Shown one piece after another: positions 44,515 to 53,610 of a stretch of DNA of 64,000 bases. The notes beneath the pieces are model-generated. The model was not told where the DNA came from. It was given only the letters and a program-made list of their open reading frames with translations, and ran no database searches. Within the stretch, counting starts at the first letter, position 1; every line of letters begins with the position of its first letter. The translations under genes and the position numbers were made by a program. This DNA is from Luteitalea pratensis (GTDB taxonomy: Bacteria > Acidobacteriota > Vicinamibacteria > Vicinamibacterales > Vicinamibacteraceae), in NCBI RefSeq assembly GCF_001618865.1, contig NZ_CP015136.1:1585001-1649000 (forward strand). Reading direction: 5' to 3'.

Positions 44515-44562
44515 CTCCGGAGCCAAAGTCAGAGGTTCGAATCCTCGCGCCGATCATCACCA
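44515..44562 (+). other. probable 3' remnant of a tRNA-Arg(CCG) gene (att scar)
   Basis: The sequence reads CTCCGGA (an anticodon loop with CCG), GCCAA, AGTC and the T-arm AGAGG-TTCGAAT-CCTCG, whose GGTTCGAATCC box is the tRNA consensus; ACCA occurs at 44559-44562. The 5' half is absent and the acceptor strand is not conserved, so this is a degenerate scar, not a tRNA. The 3' end points right, away from the island. The opposite strand of the anticodon loop supplies the Shine-Dalgarno of the helicase gene. Confidence 0.5.
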
Positions 44563-44775
44563 AGCGCAAGGCCTACGGCGTGCACTGGTTCCTCCATGCC
44601 GACCCTGTTGTGGTGCGCTGCGGTGCCATGCTGCTCGGCCGTGATGCCGCCGGCCTGGAACGTGTCGAAGCTGGAGGTTCGCTGAACTCGCAATAGCAGC
44701 GAGATGCCGACGCGCGGCATCATGCAACGCGTAGTGGACTCGTCCACCGATCGCATCACGCGCGGGGGTGGACGC

Positions 44776-46974
44776 TCACGGCTTTCCGTTGGCGCGCACG
44801 TACTGGACGGCGCGCTCGAGTACTTCATCCCGTCCCGCGCGAATGCCGGCGATCGTCGGCCGCACTTCGATGTCGGGTGTGACACCAATCCGTTGCAGCT
44901 GCGTGCCATCGAGCTTCGACACCGCCGTGGCCGTCATGCCGATCTGAATGCCACCGGGCACTGCGAAGTTCGAGCCCTCCCCGTTCGCGCCAGCAGTGGC
45001 AGTGCCAACGAAGCGGGTACCGTGAACGGCTCGCAACGTCTGCGCAGTCGCTTCGGACTGACTCTGGGCCCGATCGTCGATCAGCATCACCGTTCGGCCC
45101 TGGTACGGCGTGCTGCTGGGTGTCAGCTCGATGACGCTACGAAAACTCTGGACCGTCTGCGACCCCGGCTCGAACGCAATCGGAATCGATATCGTGGCCC
45201 CGTCTATTCGGGTCCGGTTGGTCAGCTTGGCGGCAATCGCTGAGCGCGTATTGTTGGGGTAGCCGCGCATGTCGAAGATGATGGCCGACGTGTTCTGCAC
45301 GCTCGCGAACGCGCTGTCGACGTCGTGCGGCTGCAGCACTCGCAGGTCGATGTACCCGATGTTCTCAGGCAGCACCGTGACTGCCGAGCCAGGGGTCGGC
45401 GCCCAGGAGCGCGCAAGGAAGTCGCGCCTGCGCGGGAGGGCTGTGTCCTTTTCACTCCCGTCGCGCTTGAGCAGGCGGATGCGGGCAAGACTGCCGTCGG
45501 CACCGCGCAGCAACCGGTTCACGGCGTCGCGGCGAAGCGCCTGCGGCGTTGATGCACTGATATAGCGGGTCAGTGTCGCGAGACGCGATTCGGCCGGCTG
45601 ACTGTCGACCGCCAGCACGACGTCCCCGATGGAGACGTCGCCGAGGTCCGCCGATGGATCGGTGATCGCCACGACGACCGGTCGGCCCTCGACAGGCCTC
45701 AAGGCAAGAGCCGGTGCGGCCGGGCCCCAGAACTCGTTCAGCTCACCGCTGCCAACGACAGCGTGCGTGTCGCCGACATGCCCAATCATTTCTGCCATGG
45801 CCAGGTGATACGCCCGCGCATCGTGCGCGGCCATCACCTTCGGCACGGTCTCTTCAAGTACCGCATCCCAGTCCCGCTCCATCAGGCTGCGATATGGATA
45901 GAGCCACTCGAAGACGGCCCAACTGCGGAACACTGCCAATAGGCGCAGTGGTTCGCTCGGGAATGCCACGTCGCCATACGCAAGCTCTGGACGCTTGACC
46001 TCATACGCCGACCTGGCCGTTCGTCGCGTTGCCCGCGGGATGGACTTGCGGGCGGCGTCGAACGCCACCGCCAGGGCGTCGGGCGGCGAGACTGCATCCG
46101 CCAGCAATCCGACGGTGCCGTCGTGGTGGAGCATTTCTGATGTGCGCACAACGGCGGACAGGTTCTCCCCCAACGACATCCGGTAGTGGCGTGCGTATCC
46201 ATGACGCGCGAACGCACGGTCATCGATGGACTGCTCGGAGACGATCCAGCCACGGCCCACATCCTGGAGCGCTGCCGCGAGCAACGGCAAGGCGTGTCCG
46301 TCCCGAACGACGAAGACCGCGCGGATATCAGAGGCCCCTGTCGTCGTTGGGCTCAGCGGGGCCGAGCGTGTCACCAGACCGGAGAAGAACGGTGTGTCCG
46401 GTGCGCCCCGGATCGGGATATTGCCGGCATGCAGGCGGAAGCGATGCGCCGGGTGGGGAAGCGGTTCATTCGAAAACCAGCGGGCATCCCACAGCCAGGG
46501 ATGCACGGCGCCAGGGCGAAGGTCGAAGATCACCGCGTCGGCTTGGCCGAAATGTTCCCGGACGGCCGTCGCGGTGTCCAAGGGGTCACCCGCGACAGGA
46601 CCGCTGGTCACGAGCAGCACTCGTCCACGCCGCTCGACCGAAGAAAATCCATAGTTCGGCACCGCCGGTTCGGGGACGTCTTCGCCGACTCTGGTGAGCG
46701 AATCGTCGAGACTCTCGAGCATGCCGCGCACAGCGGCGGCGTACTCCTCGGTGGAACGAGCCGCCTGCACCCGGGGAATGGCTTCGAGAAGTACCGTATC
46801 CCAGTCACCCGGATTGGCGTCGCTCACACCTGGGTGGAAATACTTGACGGTCGCCCACAACCTGCCGAGCGCAACCAGCCTGGCCACCCCGGTGTCTGGC
46901 TCAGCATACCGAGCGGCAAGAGCAGGCGCACACAGAAGCGCCAGCACACACGCGTGCGTCGCAACTCGTCTCAT
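44776..46974 (-). CDS. S41 family peptidase with duplicated N-terminal domains
   Basis: From ATG 46974 the protein (732 aa) has a signal peptide (ATHACVLALLCAPALA). RLVALGRLWATVKYFHPGV near the N-terminus and RLLAVFRSWAVFEWLYPYRS near residue 355 are related blocks, so the N-terminal helical domain is duplicated. A PDZ-like region (DLGDVSIGDVVLAVDSQPAE) precedes the tail-specific protease domain, with IGYIDLRVLQPHDVDSAF, IIFDMRGYPNN and the nucleophile region DDRAQSQSEATA (Ser near 636). The conserved Lys is not obvious. It likely acts in the periplasm on protein C-termini. This is the first intact gene right of the tRNA-Arg-like scar. Confidence 0.85.
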   Translation of the reverse strand: MRRVATHACVLALLCAPALAARYAEPDTGVARLVALGRLWATVKYFHPGVSDANPGDWDTVLLEAIPRVQAARSTEEYAAAVRGMLESLDDSLTRVGEDVPEPAVPNYGFSSVERRGRVLLVTSGPVAGDPLDTATAVREHFGQADAVIFDLRPGAVHPWLWDARWFSNEPLPHPAHRFRLHAGNIPIRGAPDTPFFSGLVTRSAPLSPTTTGASDIRAVFVVRDGHALPLLAAALQDVGRGWIVSEQSIDDRAFARHGYARHYRMSLGENLSAVVRTSEMLHHDGTVGLLADAVSPPDALAVAFDAARKSIPRATRRTARSAYEVKRPELAYGDVAFPSEPLRLLAVFRSWAVFEWLYPYRSLMERDWDAVLEETVPKVMAAHDARAYHLAMAEMIGHVGDTHAVVGSGELNEFWGPAAPALALRPVEGRPVVVAITDPSADLGDVSIGDVVLAVDSQPAESRLATLTRYISASTPQALRRDAVNRLLRGADGSLARIRLLKRDGSEKDTALPRRRDFLARSWAPTPGSAVTVLPENIGYIDLRVLQPHDVDSAFASVQNTSAIIFDMRGYPNNTRSAIAAKLTNRTRIDGATISIPIAFEPGSQTVQSFRSVIELTPSSTPYQGRTVMLIDDRAQSQSEATAQTLRAVHGTRFVGTATAGANGEGSNFAVPGGIQIGMTATAVSKLDGTQLQRIGVTPDIEVRPTIAGIRAGRDEVLERAVQYVRANGKP

Positions 46975-47292
46975 GGTGGGCAAAGTGTACGCTCGAGGAG
47001 CGCAACCTTGGCCCAGTCCGCCGCGCCGGCGAGAGCGGACGTCTGTCGGGTGCGCTCTCAAGCTCGCGAAGTCACCGGACAATCACCGCTCGCGATGCGC
47101 CCGTGACGTCATCCCAGCCCTCGCACCTTTGTGAAGGTGTCCACGAGTTCAAGCGCACCCCCGCCCCGGGACTGTCAGAGTCGACACGGGAGATTGTGGA
47201 CAATCCGCGGCGGCTCGACGCTGTTGGGGGTTGTCCCGTACATCGCGTCGAGCCAGGTTTCAACTCGGAGCGTGTGCCCTCGGCGACCCTGG

Positions 47293-47688
47293 CCGACGCA
47301 CCGCGAGACACCCGAGCAACGCGTGCAGTTCTACGAACGGATGGTCGAGGAGGTGACGTCCCTGCCGGAGGTGCAGGATACGGACGTCATCACTGACCTT
47401 TTCGTGAGCAGCGACGCGGAGGTCGCCGTGTTGTTCGACACAGGCAGCGGCGTCGGCTCTGACCGCGTGCGGCTTCGCCTCGACGAAGCGAGTGGCAGTG
47501 CATTGAGCACCGTGCAGGTGCCAGTGCTGCGCGGCCGTTCGTTCACCGCTGCCGACACTTCGAGCAGCCCACCCGTCGCGCTGATCAACAGTGCCCTGGC
47601 GCGGCTGTGGAACGGGGAGACTCCCCTGGGCCGCCGGTTGAAGTTGGCCGATCTGTGCGACACTCGGCGCGAGCCACCTCTTCCATAA
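47293..47688 (+). pseudogene. fragment of a MacB/FtsX-type ABC permease (periplasmic core domain)
   Basis: One frame reads TPEQRVQFYERMVEEVTSLP, SDRVRLRLDEASGSALSTVQ and VLRGRSFTAADTSSSPPVAL, NSALARLWNGETPLGRRLKL. This is the MacB-like periplasmic core domain found in the large duplicated permeases common in acidobacteria. All membrane helices and the rest of the protein (normally about 800 residues) are absent. The frame upstream of 47293 is not protein-like. Confidence 0.75.
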
Positions 47689-47805
47689 GGGGTTCAGCGG
47701 ACATACACCTGCGCAATCAGCACGATCGCGCTCACTCGAAAGGACGCAAGCATTGTCTTCGCCGACGGTGACCCCGCCGCCAGTGCCCGGGTCTGCTCCG
47801 TGTTG

Positions 47806-49188
47806 ATGACGAGCCCCAGGCCAGCGTCGGCCAGCGAAGCGACGGCGCCCATGCGCGGCATTCTCGGCCAGCCGAAGGGGCTCTACTACCTCGCCGCCAC
47901 CGAGGCATGGGAGCGGTTCTCGTACTACGGCATGACCGCCCTCGTCGTGCTGTACATGGTCAATCAGCTGCTGCTGCCGGGCCGCGTCGAGAACATCGCA
48001 GGCTTTGCCGGGTTTCGCACTGCGCTCGAAAGCGTGTTCGGGCCGATGTCGACGCAAGCGCTCGCGTCACAGATCTTCGGACTCTACAGCGGCTTCGTGT
48101 ACTTCACGCCGATGCTGGGCGGCTGGATTGCCGATCGCTTCATCGGCCAGCGCAACGCCGTCGTGATGGGCGCCGTGCTGATGAGCGGCGGCCACCTCGC
48201 CATGGCATTCGACCGCAGCTTCCTCATCGCCCTGGTGCTGTTGATCCTCGGCAGCGGACTTCTGAAAGGCAACATCTCCGCCCAGGTCGGCGCGCTGTAC
48301 GCCGTCGACGACGCAGCCAATCGCGTGCGGGCCTATACCGTCTTCTCGATGGCCATCAACATCGGCGCGGTGTTCGGGCCGATCGTCTGTGGATTGCTGG
48401 CGCAACGCTACGGCTGGCATACCGGGTTCGGCGCGGCCGCGCTGTTCATCATGATCGGCCTGGGGACCTATCTGGCCGGTTACCGTCATCTGCCGGCGCG
48501 AACCGAGCGCGCGGTCAGCGCCAAGCGTGCGCTGACGTCCAGCGAGTGGCGGCGGGTCCGGGCCATTTGCGCGGTGCTCGCGATCGTCGTGCTTCCTGCG
48601 ACGTCCTACCTCCAGTGTATGAACACGGCAGCGGTCTGGACGCAGGATCACGTCACTCTCGAGCGCGCCGGTTTTGTCATCCCTGTGCCGTGGTTCAACG
48701 CCGTGGATGCGGCGTTCTCGATCCTCGGCGTGCCAGTGGTCTTTGCAATCTGGCGCTGGCAGGCCGATCGTCGCGCCGGCATCGAACCTGGCGATCTGGA
48801 GAAGATCGGCCTGGGTGGGTGGCTGGTCGCCAGCGCCAACCTGATCCTGGTGGCGGCGATTCTGGCGCTCGGCAACGACGGGCTGTCGCCGGTCTGGCCG
48901 TTTCTCTATTTCGCGATGATGGGCTTCTCGTTCCTGTTCTACTGGCCGGTGACGCTGGCGCTGGTCTCGCGCGCCGCGCCCGCGCCGGTGAACGCGACGA
49001 TGATGGGCGTGGCGTTCCTGGCGCTGTTCGCGGGCAGCAACATCATGGGGCGCCTCGGCGGGCTCTATGAAGCGCTGTCGCCCGCGATGTTCTGGGGCCT
49101 GCACGCCGCAATCGCGGCGGCGGGCGGCGTGGCAGTGCTGGTCTTCGGCGACGCGATCACGCGGGTGCTGAGCACGGACGACGCCTAG
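47806..49188 (+). CDS. POT family proton-coupled oligopeptide transporter
   Basis: The 460-residue membrane protein has the family signature near the N-terminus, ATEAWERFSYYGMTALVVLY (the ExxERFxYY motif that couples protons), followed by FTPMLGGWIADRFIGQRNAV and GLLKGNISAQVGALY. About 12-14 hydrophobic helices can be counted. It should import di- and tripeptides into the cytoplasm. Start ATG 47806 is chosen; a GTG two codons before it is possible and neither has a strong ribosome binding site. Confidence 0.9.
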   Translation: MTSPRPASASEATAPMRGILGQPKGLYYLAATEAWERFSYYGMTALVVLYMVNQLLLPGRVENIAGFAGFRTALESVFGPMSTQALASQIFGLYSGFVYFTPMLGGWIADRFIGQRNAVVMGAVLMSGGHLAMAFDRSFLIALVLLILGSGLLKGNISAQVGALYAVDDAANRVRAYTVFSMAINIGAVFGPIVCGLLAQRYGWHTGFGAAALFIMIGLGTYLAGYRHLPARTERAVSAKRALTSSEWRRVRAICAVLAIVVLPATSYLQCMNTAAVWTQDHVTLERAGFVIPVPWFNAVDAAFSILGVPVVFAIWRWQADRRAGIEPGDLEKIGLGGWLVASANLILVAAILALGNDGLSPVWPFLYFAMMGFSFLFYWPVTLALVSRAAPAPVNATMMGVAFLALFAGSNIMGRLGGLYEALSPAMFWGLHAAIAAAGGVAVLVFGDAITRVLSTDDA

Positions 49189-49268
49189 ACGGGCCGATAA
49201 CATCAGCGGAGTATCTGCGTCCACGCCGTTGCTCATGCTGACGACGATCCAGCCCTGCGCCCTGGCAA

Positions 49269-50516
49269 GTGCGGGCGACGTGTCCCAAGCCGGTGAATCT
49301 GGAGTCGCATCGGCCGCCGGCCGATTCTGGCGTTCGGCAACTCGAACGGCGACATCCAGATGCTGCAGATCGCGGGCGCAAGAACGGACCGACGTTGCGC
49401 CTGCTGCTGTTGCACGACGACAACGAGCGCGAGTCGCCTACGTGTCGGGCACTGCGGTGGGATGGCCGGTTGGTCGGGACGCTGCACACGAACCAGCACG
49501 GCGAGAAGCAGTTCGTCTATGACGCCGCCTGGCTCCGCGACGAGGATGCGCCGCCGCTGTCGCTGTCCTTGCCCAAGCGCGACGTGCCCTTCAAGCGGCG
49601 CGAGTGTCGGCCGTTCTTCGCGGGACTGTTGGCCGAGGATCTGCAGCGCGACGCCGTGGCTCACGCGTTGGGCGTTTCCCGCGGCAACGACTTCGCGTTG
49701 CTCGACGCGCGTGGCGGTGACGTGGCCGGTGCGCTCATGTTGCTGCCGGATGGCACCGCACCGCCCGAGTCCCACAGTGACATACCGTCTCGGCCGCTCG
49801 ATGATGCGGCCCTCGTGGCGATCCTCGATCGTCTGCCGAGCAGGCCATTGCCTGCTGGACAGGACGGGTTGCGCCTATCACTCGCCGGCGCGCAATCCAA
49901 GTTGCCCGTCGTGTTGGTCGAGGGGCGCGTGGCGTTGCCTGCGCCCGGGCAACCGACGACGCACATCCTCAAGCCTCCCATCGCCAGATTTCCGGGAACC
50001 ACCGAGAACGAGGCGCTCGTGATGCAACTCGCTGCCGCGTGCGGCCTGCCGACTGCTCGCGCAGAGGCCCGGGCAGTGGCACAGCGGCTGTACCTCCTTG
50101 TCGAGCGGTACGACCGGCGCGTGGACGACCAGGGCCGCGTGCGACGCCTGCACCAGGAGGACACCTGTCAGGCCCTCGTTATTGTCCCTGAGCACAAGTA
50201 CGCCGCCGAGGGCGGCCCGACGTTTCCGGCGATGTTCGCGCTGCTGCGACGTGCCACGCAGCAGCCGGCGCTGGCGGTGCTCGCGTTTCTGGATGCCGCC
50301 ATCTTCAACGTGATCGCCGGCAACGCCGATGCGCACGGCAAGAACTTCAGCCTGCTGCATGCCGGAGGAGCCACCCTGGCGCCGTTCTACGACCTGCTGT
50401 GCACGTTGGCCTATCCCGACCTGTCACCGCGATTCGCGATGAAGGTCGGGGGACATGGCCTGCGCAGTAGGCGGCGCGTTCTCTCTCACTTGGCTCGTTG
50501 TGCTTTGCTCCGTTAG
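49269..50516 (+). CDS. hipA: HipA-like Ser/Thr kinase with chimeric N-terminus and truncated C-terminus
   Basis: From about 49452 the frame is HipA: WDGRLVGTLHTNQHGEKQFV, LRLSLAGAQSKLPVVL (P-loop-like), THILKPP (ATP lysine), HQEDTCQAL and the catalytic loop FNVIAGNADAHGKNFSLL, then FYDLLCT. After FAMKVGGHG the sequence turns into unrelated residues and ends, so the last helical subdomain is lost. The first ~60 residues come from another gene: KPVNLESH and GPTLRLLLLHDDNERE belong to a HAD-family phosphatase whose LAFGNSNGDIQMLQ block is in a different frame at 49322-49366. HipA normally phosphorylates a tRNA synthetase and is inhibited by HipB; no hipB is adjacent. It may be inactive. Confidence 0.7.
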   Translation: MRATCPKPVNLESHRPPADSGVRQLERRHPDAADRGRKNGPTLRLLLLHDDNERESPTCRALRWDGRLVGTLHTNQHGEKQFVYDAAWLRDEDAPPLSLSLPKRDVPFKRRECRPFFAGLLAEDLQRDAVAHALGVSRGNDFALLDARGGDVAGALMLLPDGTAPPESHSDIPSRPLDDAALVAILDRLPSRPLPAGQDGLRLSLAGAQSKLPVVLVEGRVALPAPGQPTTHILKPPIARFPGTTENEALVMQLAAACGLPTARAEARAVAQRLYLLVERYDRRVDDQGRVRRLHQEDTCQALVIVPEHKYAAEGGPTFPAMFALLRRATQQPALAVLAFLDAAIFNVIAGNADAHGKNFSLLHAGGATLAPFYDLLCTLAYPDLSPRFAMKVGGHGLRSRRRVLSHLARCALLR

Positions 50517-50786
50517 CTACTCCATGCGTCAGCCGCGCTGATGGAGCTCACAAGGGTCCACATCCCGTTGCTCATGATGGTTGGCGCCAAGCATGGTCCT
50601 GGCACCCACCATGGTAGATTGCTGTTGTTTCGAACGAATTTGCGAAAGAGCTTTGGCCTCCGAGCAAAGCTCGCGGGGCGTTTCGCGAAAGCCGAGGCCG
50701 CACGCAGAGGGCCAGCCCGGGGCGTTCAATTCCATGACGCATCGCCGTATAGAGTTTGGATGGGCGCCTCACTGCGCTGATCGCCT

Positions 50787-51509
50787 ATGGAAATCACCGC
50801 GAACACTGTCGGTGTCCAACTAGCCAACATGTTGCGCCTCGGCGCCTTGATGTTGTTGTGCCTGGCGATGAGCGTCACCTGCGCCCGTGTGCTTCGGCCC
50901 GGCATGAACTCGGACTGTGCATGGCCGCCCGAGACGGTCGATGTGCTCGACCTCTCGAATGCCGCAGATGCACGGCACCTGGTGGTCGACGCGGAGTTGA
51001 TCGACGAGTTGGTCGATCGGTACCGCTTTCACCCGACGGTTGAGCAACGCCGCCAGTGCGAGACGCGCCTTGTCGCCACCGTCGCACACGTGCACGGCTT
51101 AGGCGTGGGTGATGTCGCGCAGGCGCGGCTGCGGGTGTTCGACCGAGGACTGAATCTCCCGGTCATCCTTCCCATGGTGGCGATGTTCATCGGAAGCGCG
51201 CGGCGAGTCACTCGATGGATCCAGGAGCGGTTTGGAGAAGACCCACTGATGAGGGTCGTCAGCCTGAGCGTCGCGTCGATTGGGCTGAGCGGATCCTTCG
51301 TGCTGGTTGGGGAGTTGTGGACTTCGGTGCTGCAGATGATTCGGGTGGGAAGTCAGCACGTCGGCGGCCGCGTCGACAGGCTGCCGTGGCTGCAGCATCA
51401 GCCACTCATCTTCGTCCTCGGCCTCGGGCTGTTCTGGGTCGTTTACTCGGTGACCCTGGCAGCTGCCCGTGGTCGCCAAGACCCCAGAGCTGCTGAACGC
51501 TCGCACTAG
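50787..51509 (+). CDS. hypothetical membrane protein with two or three helices
   Basis: The 240-residue product has an N-terminal hydrophobic segment (LRLGALMLLCLAMSVTCARV), a soluble Asp-rich region (ADARHLVVDAELIDELVDRY), LPVILPMVAMFIGSARRVTR, VSLSVASIGLSGSFVLVGEL and a C-terminal helix (PLIFVLGLGLFWVVYSVTLA). No recognised family. The start at 50787 lacks a good Shine-Dalgarno; ATG 50829 is an alternative that would begin directly at the first helix. Confidence 0.6.
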   Translation: MEITANTVGVQLANMLRLGALMLLCLAMSVTCARVLRPGMNSDCAWPPETVDVLDLSNAADARHLVVDAELIDELVDRYRFHPTVEQRRQCETRLVATVAHVHGLGVGDVAQARLRVFDRGLNLPVILPMVAMFIGSARRVTRWIQERFGEDPLMRVVSLSVASIGLSGSFVLVGELWTSVLQMIRVGSQHVGGRVDRLPWLQHQPLIFVLGLGLFWVVYSVTLAAARGRQDPRAAERSH

Positions 51510-52040
51510 CTAACGCATGACGAAGGTCGCGCCGTCCATCGGCACCTGCGAAACGACATCAAGTACCAGCGGTGCTGCCCGCTTCATCCGGCCAGCCTGA
51601 TTGAGACGGTGAGCATCGCGGAGCGCGCACAGCGCCATTGGGACGATCTTCTGTCGGTCCCCATAGTGCCGGACGCATCGACATACGCCAGCACAATGCG
51701 CGCGCGCAATGCGTGGGCTCGATCAACACGCGCCCTCTTGGTCAAGCGCACGAGCCCACGAACAGCTCCAGCCCGGCATACGAGGTGAGCGCGCGGTCGG
51801 CGAACTCCAGCTGGAGATCCCCGTTGACTCGCGCGCGTAAATCGGTTCTGCTTCGTCTCGCGTACGGTGGCCTTTCGCGAGTGGCGTGAAGAGGTGGGTG
51901 GCACCTCCCCTTCAACCACGACGGAAGGCCCCCTTTCAATGACCATGCGTCGGCACCGCCACGCTTTCTGTCACATCAGGGCCAACTGAGAGCGACACGG
52001 AAGGTGACATGAGCGACGGCTCCGGCGCAGAGGCTCGGCT
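51510..52040. other. no recognisable gene
   Basis: Short, stop-rich frames on both strands with no recognised motif. It may hold the promoter of the ion-channel gene that starts at 52041, but no element can be named. Confidence 0.45.
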
Positions 52041-53174
52041 GTGAGCGAGGGCGGCCGACTTCGCGACATGGCGTCGTGGCGCGACACCTTGCTGAGCGTG
52101 CTGACGGCGTGGAATCGCCACCAAGTCTGGAAGATCCTGACCGCCATCGTGGTGATCTGGATCGCCAGCGGCACCGCGCTCCACTTCGCGGAGCGTGGCA
52201 CGAATCCAGCGTTCGGGACGTTGCGCGAGTCACTCTGGAACGTCTGGGTCACGCTGTTCAGCGGACTCAACAACGCGCCCGACTCTCCCGTGGGGCGGCT
52301 CGTGGTTTCCGTCGTGCTTGTCGTCGGTGTCGCCCTGGCTGGTCTGTTCACGGCGAGCGTGGCGTCCATCCTGGTCGAACGCTCACTAAGGAGTCGTGAG
52401 GTGACGAATCTTGAAATGTCCGACCATCTGGTGCTCTGCAACTGGTCGCCGCGGGCTCTGGACTGGATACGCGAAGTGCACAGCGGTATCGTCACCGACA
52501 ATCGGCCAGTCGTGATCGTTCACGACACACCCGACGAAGTCGTGTTGCCTGACAAACAGGATGAACCCGCCTTCAACGACGTCTATATCGTCAAGGGTGA
52601 GCCAGCCAACGAAGTGATCCTGCGCCGCGCCAAGGTTGCGCAAGCGCATTCGGTCGTCATCCTGTCGGATGACCGCCAGGAACAGCACGCCGACGGCAAG
52701 ACCATCGTGTGCTGCATTGCCGTCAAGAACGTCTGCGTGCAAGAGCGCCAGCCCAACATCGTCGCCGAGTGTCAGGACCCGAAGTATCGGCTGCACATGC
52801 GCAAGGCCGGTGCCGATGAAGTGATCTCGGCCGCCGATTTCGGATTGCGGCTGATGGCACGGGCTTCGCTCTTTCATGGCATGACGCGCGTCTATCAGGA
52901 GCTGCTCTCGATCCGGCGCGACGCCAACGAGATGTACATGGTGCCGGTGCCGGCCCAACTGGTCGGGATGGATTTCGTCGCCGCGGCAAGCGCGTTCCTG
53001 CCCGATCGAACGATGATGAAGGCGTGCCTTCTCATCGGGCTCTATCGCCGTGACAAGATGATGCTCAACCCGGTTGGCACGGAAGCGGGACCGTTGTGCG
53101 AAGGAGATGAGCTGATCTTGCTGAGCCAGACTCTGCCGGACCTCTCACAGCTGAAGCCGCCCGACTCCCCATAG
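52041..53174 (+). CDS. ion-channel protein with TrkA-N-like NAD-binding domains
   Basis: GTG 52041 has AGAGG seven bases upstream. The protein (377 aa) has helices VWKILTAIVVIWIASGTALH and LVVSVVLVVGVALAGLFTAS with a pore-loop-like ESLWNVWVTLFSGLNNAP between them. A cytosolic part follows beginning MSDHLVLCNWSPRALDWIRE, the strand and loop of an RCK/TrkA-N-like Rossmann domain. The final VGTEAGPLCEGDELILLSQ is a TrkA-C-type segment. This layout is that of two-helix ligand-gated potassium channels. Whether it conducts potassium, and which ligand it binds, is unknown. It looks intact. Confidence 0.8.
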   Translation: MSEGGRLRDMASWRDTLLSVLTAWNRHQVWKILTAIVVIWIASGTALHFAERGTNPAFGTLRESLWNVWVTLFSGLNNAPDSPVGRLVVSVVLVVGVALAGLFTASVASILVERSLRSREVTNLEMSDHLVLCNWSPRALDWIREVHSGIVTDNRPVVIVHDTPDEVVLPDKQDEPAFNDVYIVKGEPANEVILRRAKVAQAHSVVILSDDRQEQHADGKTIVCCIAVKNVCVQERQPNIVAECQDPKYRLHMRKAGADEVISAADFGLRLMARASLFHGMTRVYQELLSIRRDANEMYMVPVPAQLVGMDFVAAASAFLPDRTMMKACLLIGLYRRDKMMLNPVGTEAGPLCEGDELILLSQTLPDLSQLKPPDSP

Positions 53175-53184
53175 CGTCTGCCAG

Positions 53185-53326
53185 GACGCTGCCCCAGAAC
53201 TGACCACCCGAGGTATTGCGTAAAGAACGCACTCGAGCGGGCCACATCCGTCACCTGATAACGAACGCCGTGAACGGCCTTGACGAATGCGTGTGGTGCG
53301 GTCTCGTGGGTGACGTCCTGCATCAT
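53185..53326 (-). pseudogene. N-terminal fragment of a VOC (glyoxalase-like) protein
   Basis: From ATG 53326 the frame reads MMQDVTHETAPHAFVKAVHG, then VRYQVTDVARSSAFFTQYLG and WSVLGQ. The pattern VRYQVxDVxRSxxFFTxxLG is the first beta-alpha-beta unit of VOC-family metalloenzymes. The sequence then departs, so only about 45 residues remain. Confidence 0.6.
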
Positions 53327-53351
53327 GGCGAACGCTCTCGTTCTCTACTGC

Positions 53352-53460
53352 GTCTGAAGCCACTTTTCTCATCGTGCAGCAGGAAGGCAGCCCGCTCGAG
53401 GGGTGACAGCCGATCGAGCGTCAAGAGCAGCGCGATGGACAGATCCCCGGCCAGCTCCGT
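53352..53460 (-). pseudogene. fragment of an ECF sigma factor (SigJ-like)
   Basis: A minus-strand frame reads ELAGDLSIALLLTLDRLSPL and ERAAFLLHDE, the start of sigma region 4 in SigJ/ECF41-like factors. Everything before region 4 and the DNA-binding helix after it is missing. Only about 35 residues are visible, so the assignment rests on this one block. Confidence 0.5.
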
Positions 53461-53610
53461 CCGAGGTACGCACTGACGGCCCACAACTCATCCGAGCACT
53501 CGGCGGATGCTTGTTCTGGACGGTCGAAGTCGTCCGGCGCATCGGCGTACGGTCTTTGTTGTCCTGGCGCTGATCCTGAGTGTCGTGGTTCTGGCGGATC
53601 AGACCCTTCG

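Noticed and set aside
43110-44696. 528-codon plus-strand open frame over the helicase gene
   Set aside because: Shadow of the minus-strand helicase. The last 40 codons outside the helicase (KRKAYGVHWFLHADP) look faintly protein-like but are too short to call.
51584-51946. 120-codon minus-strand frame
   Set aside because: No motif, no good start, Arg-rich composition; no supporting evidence for a gene.
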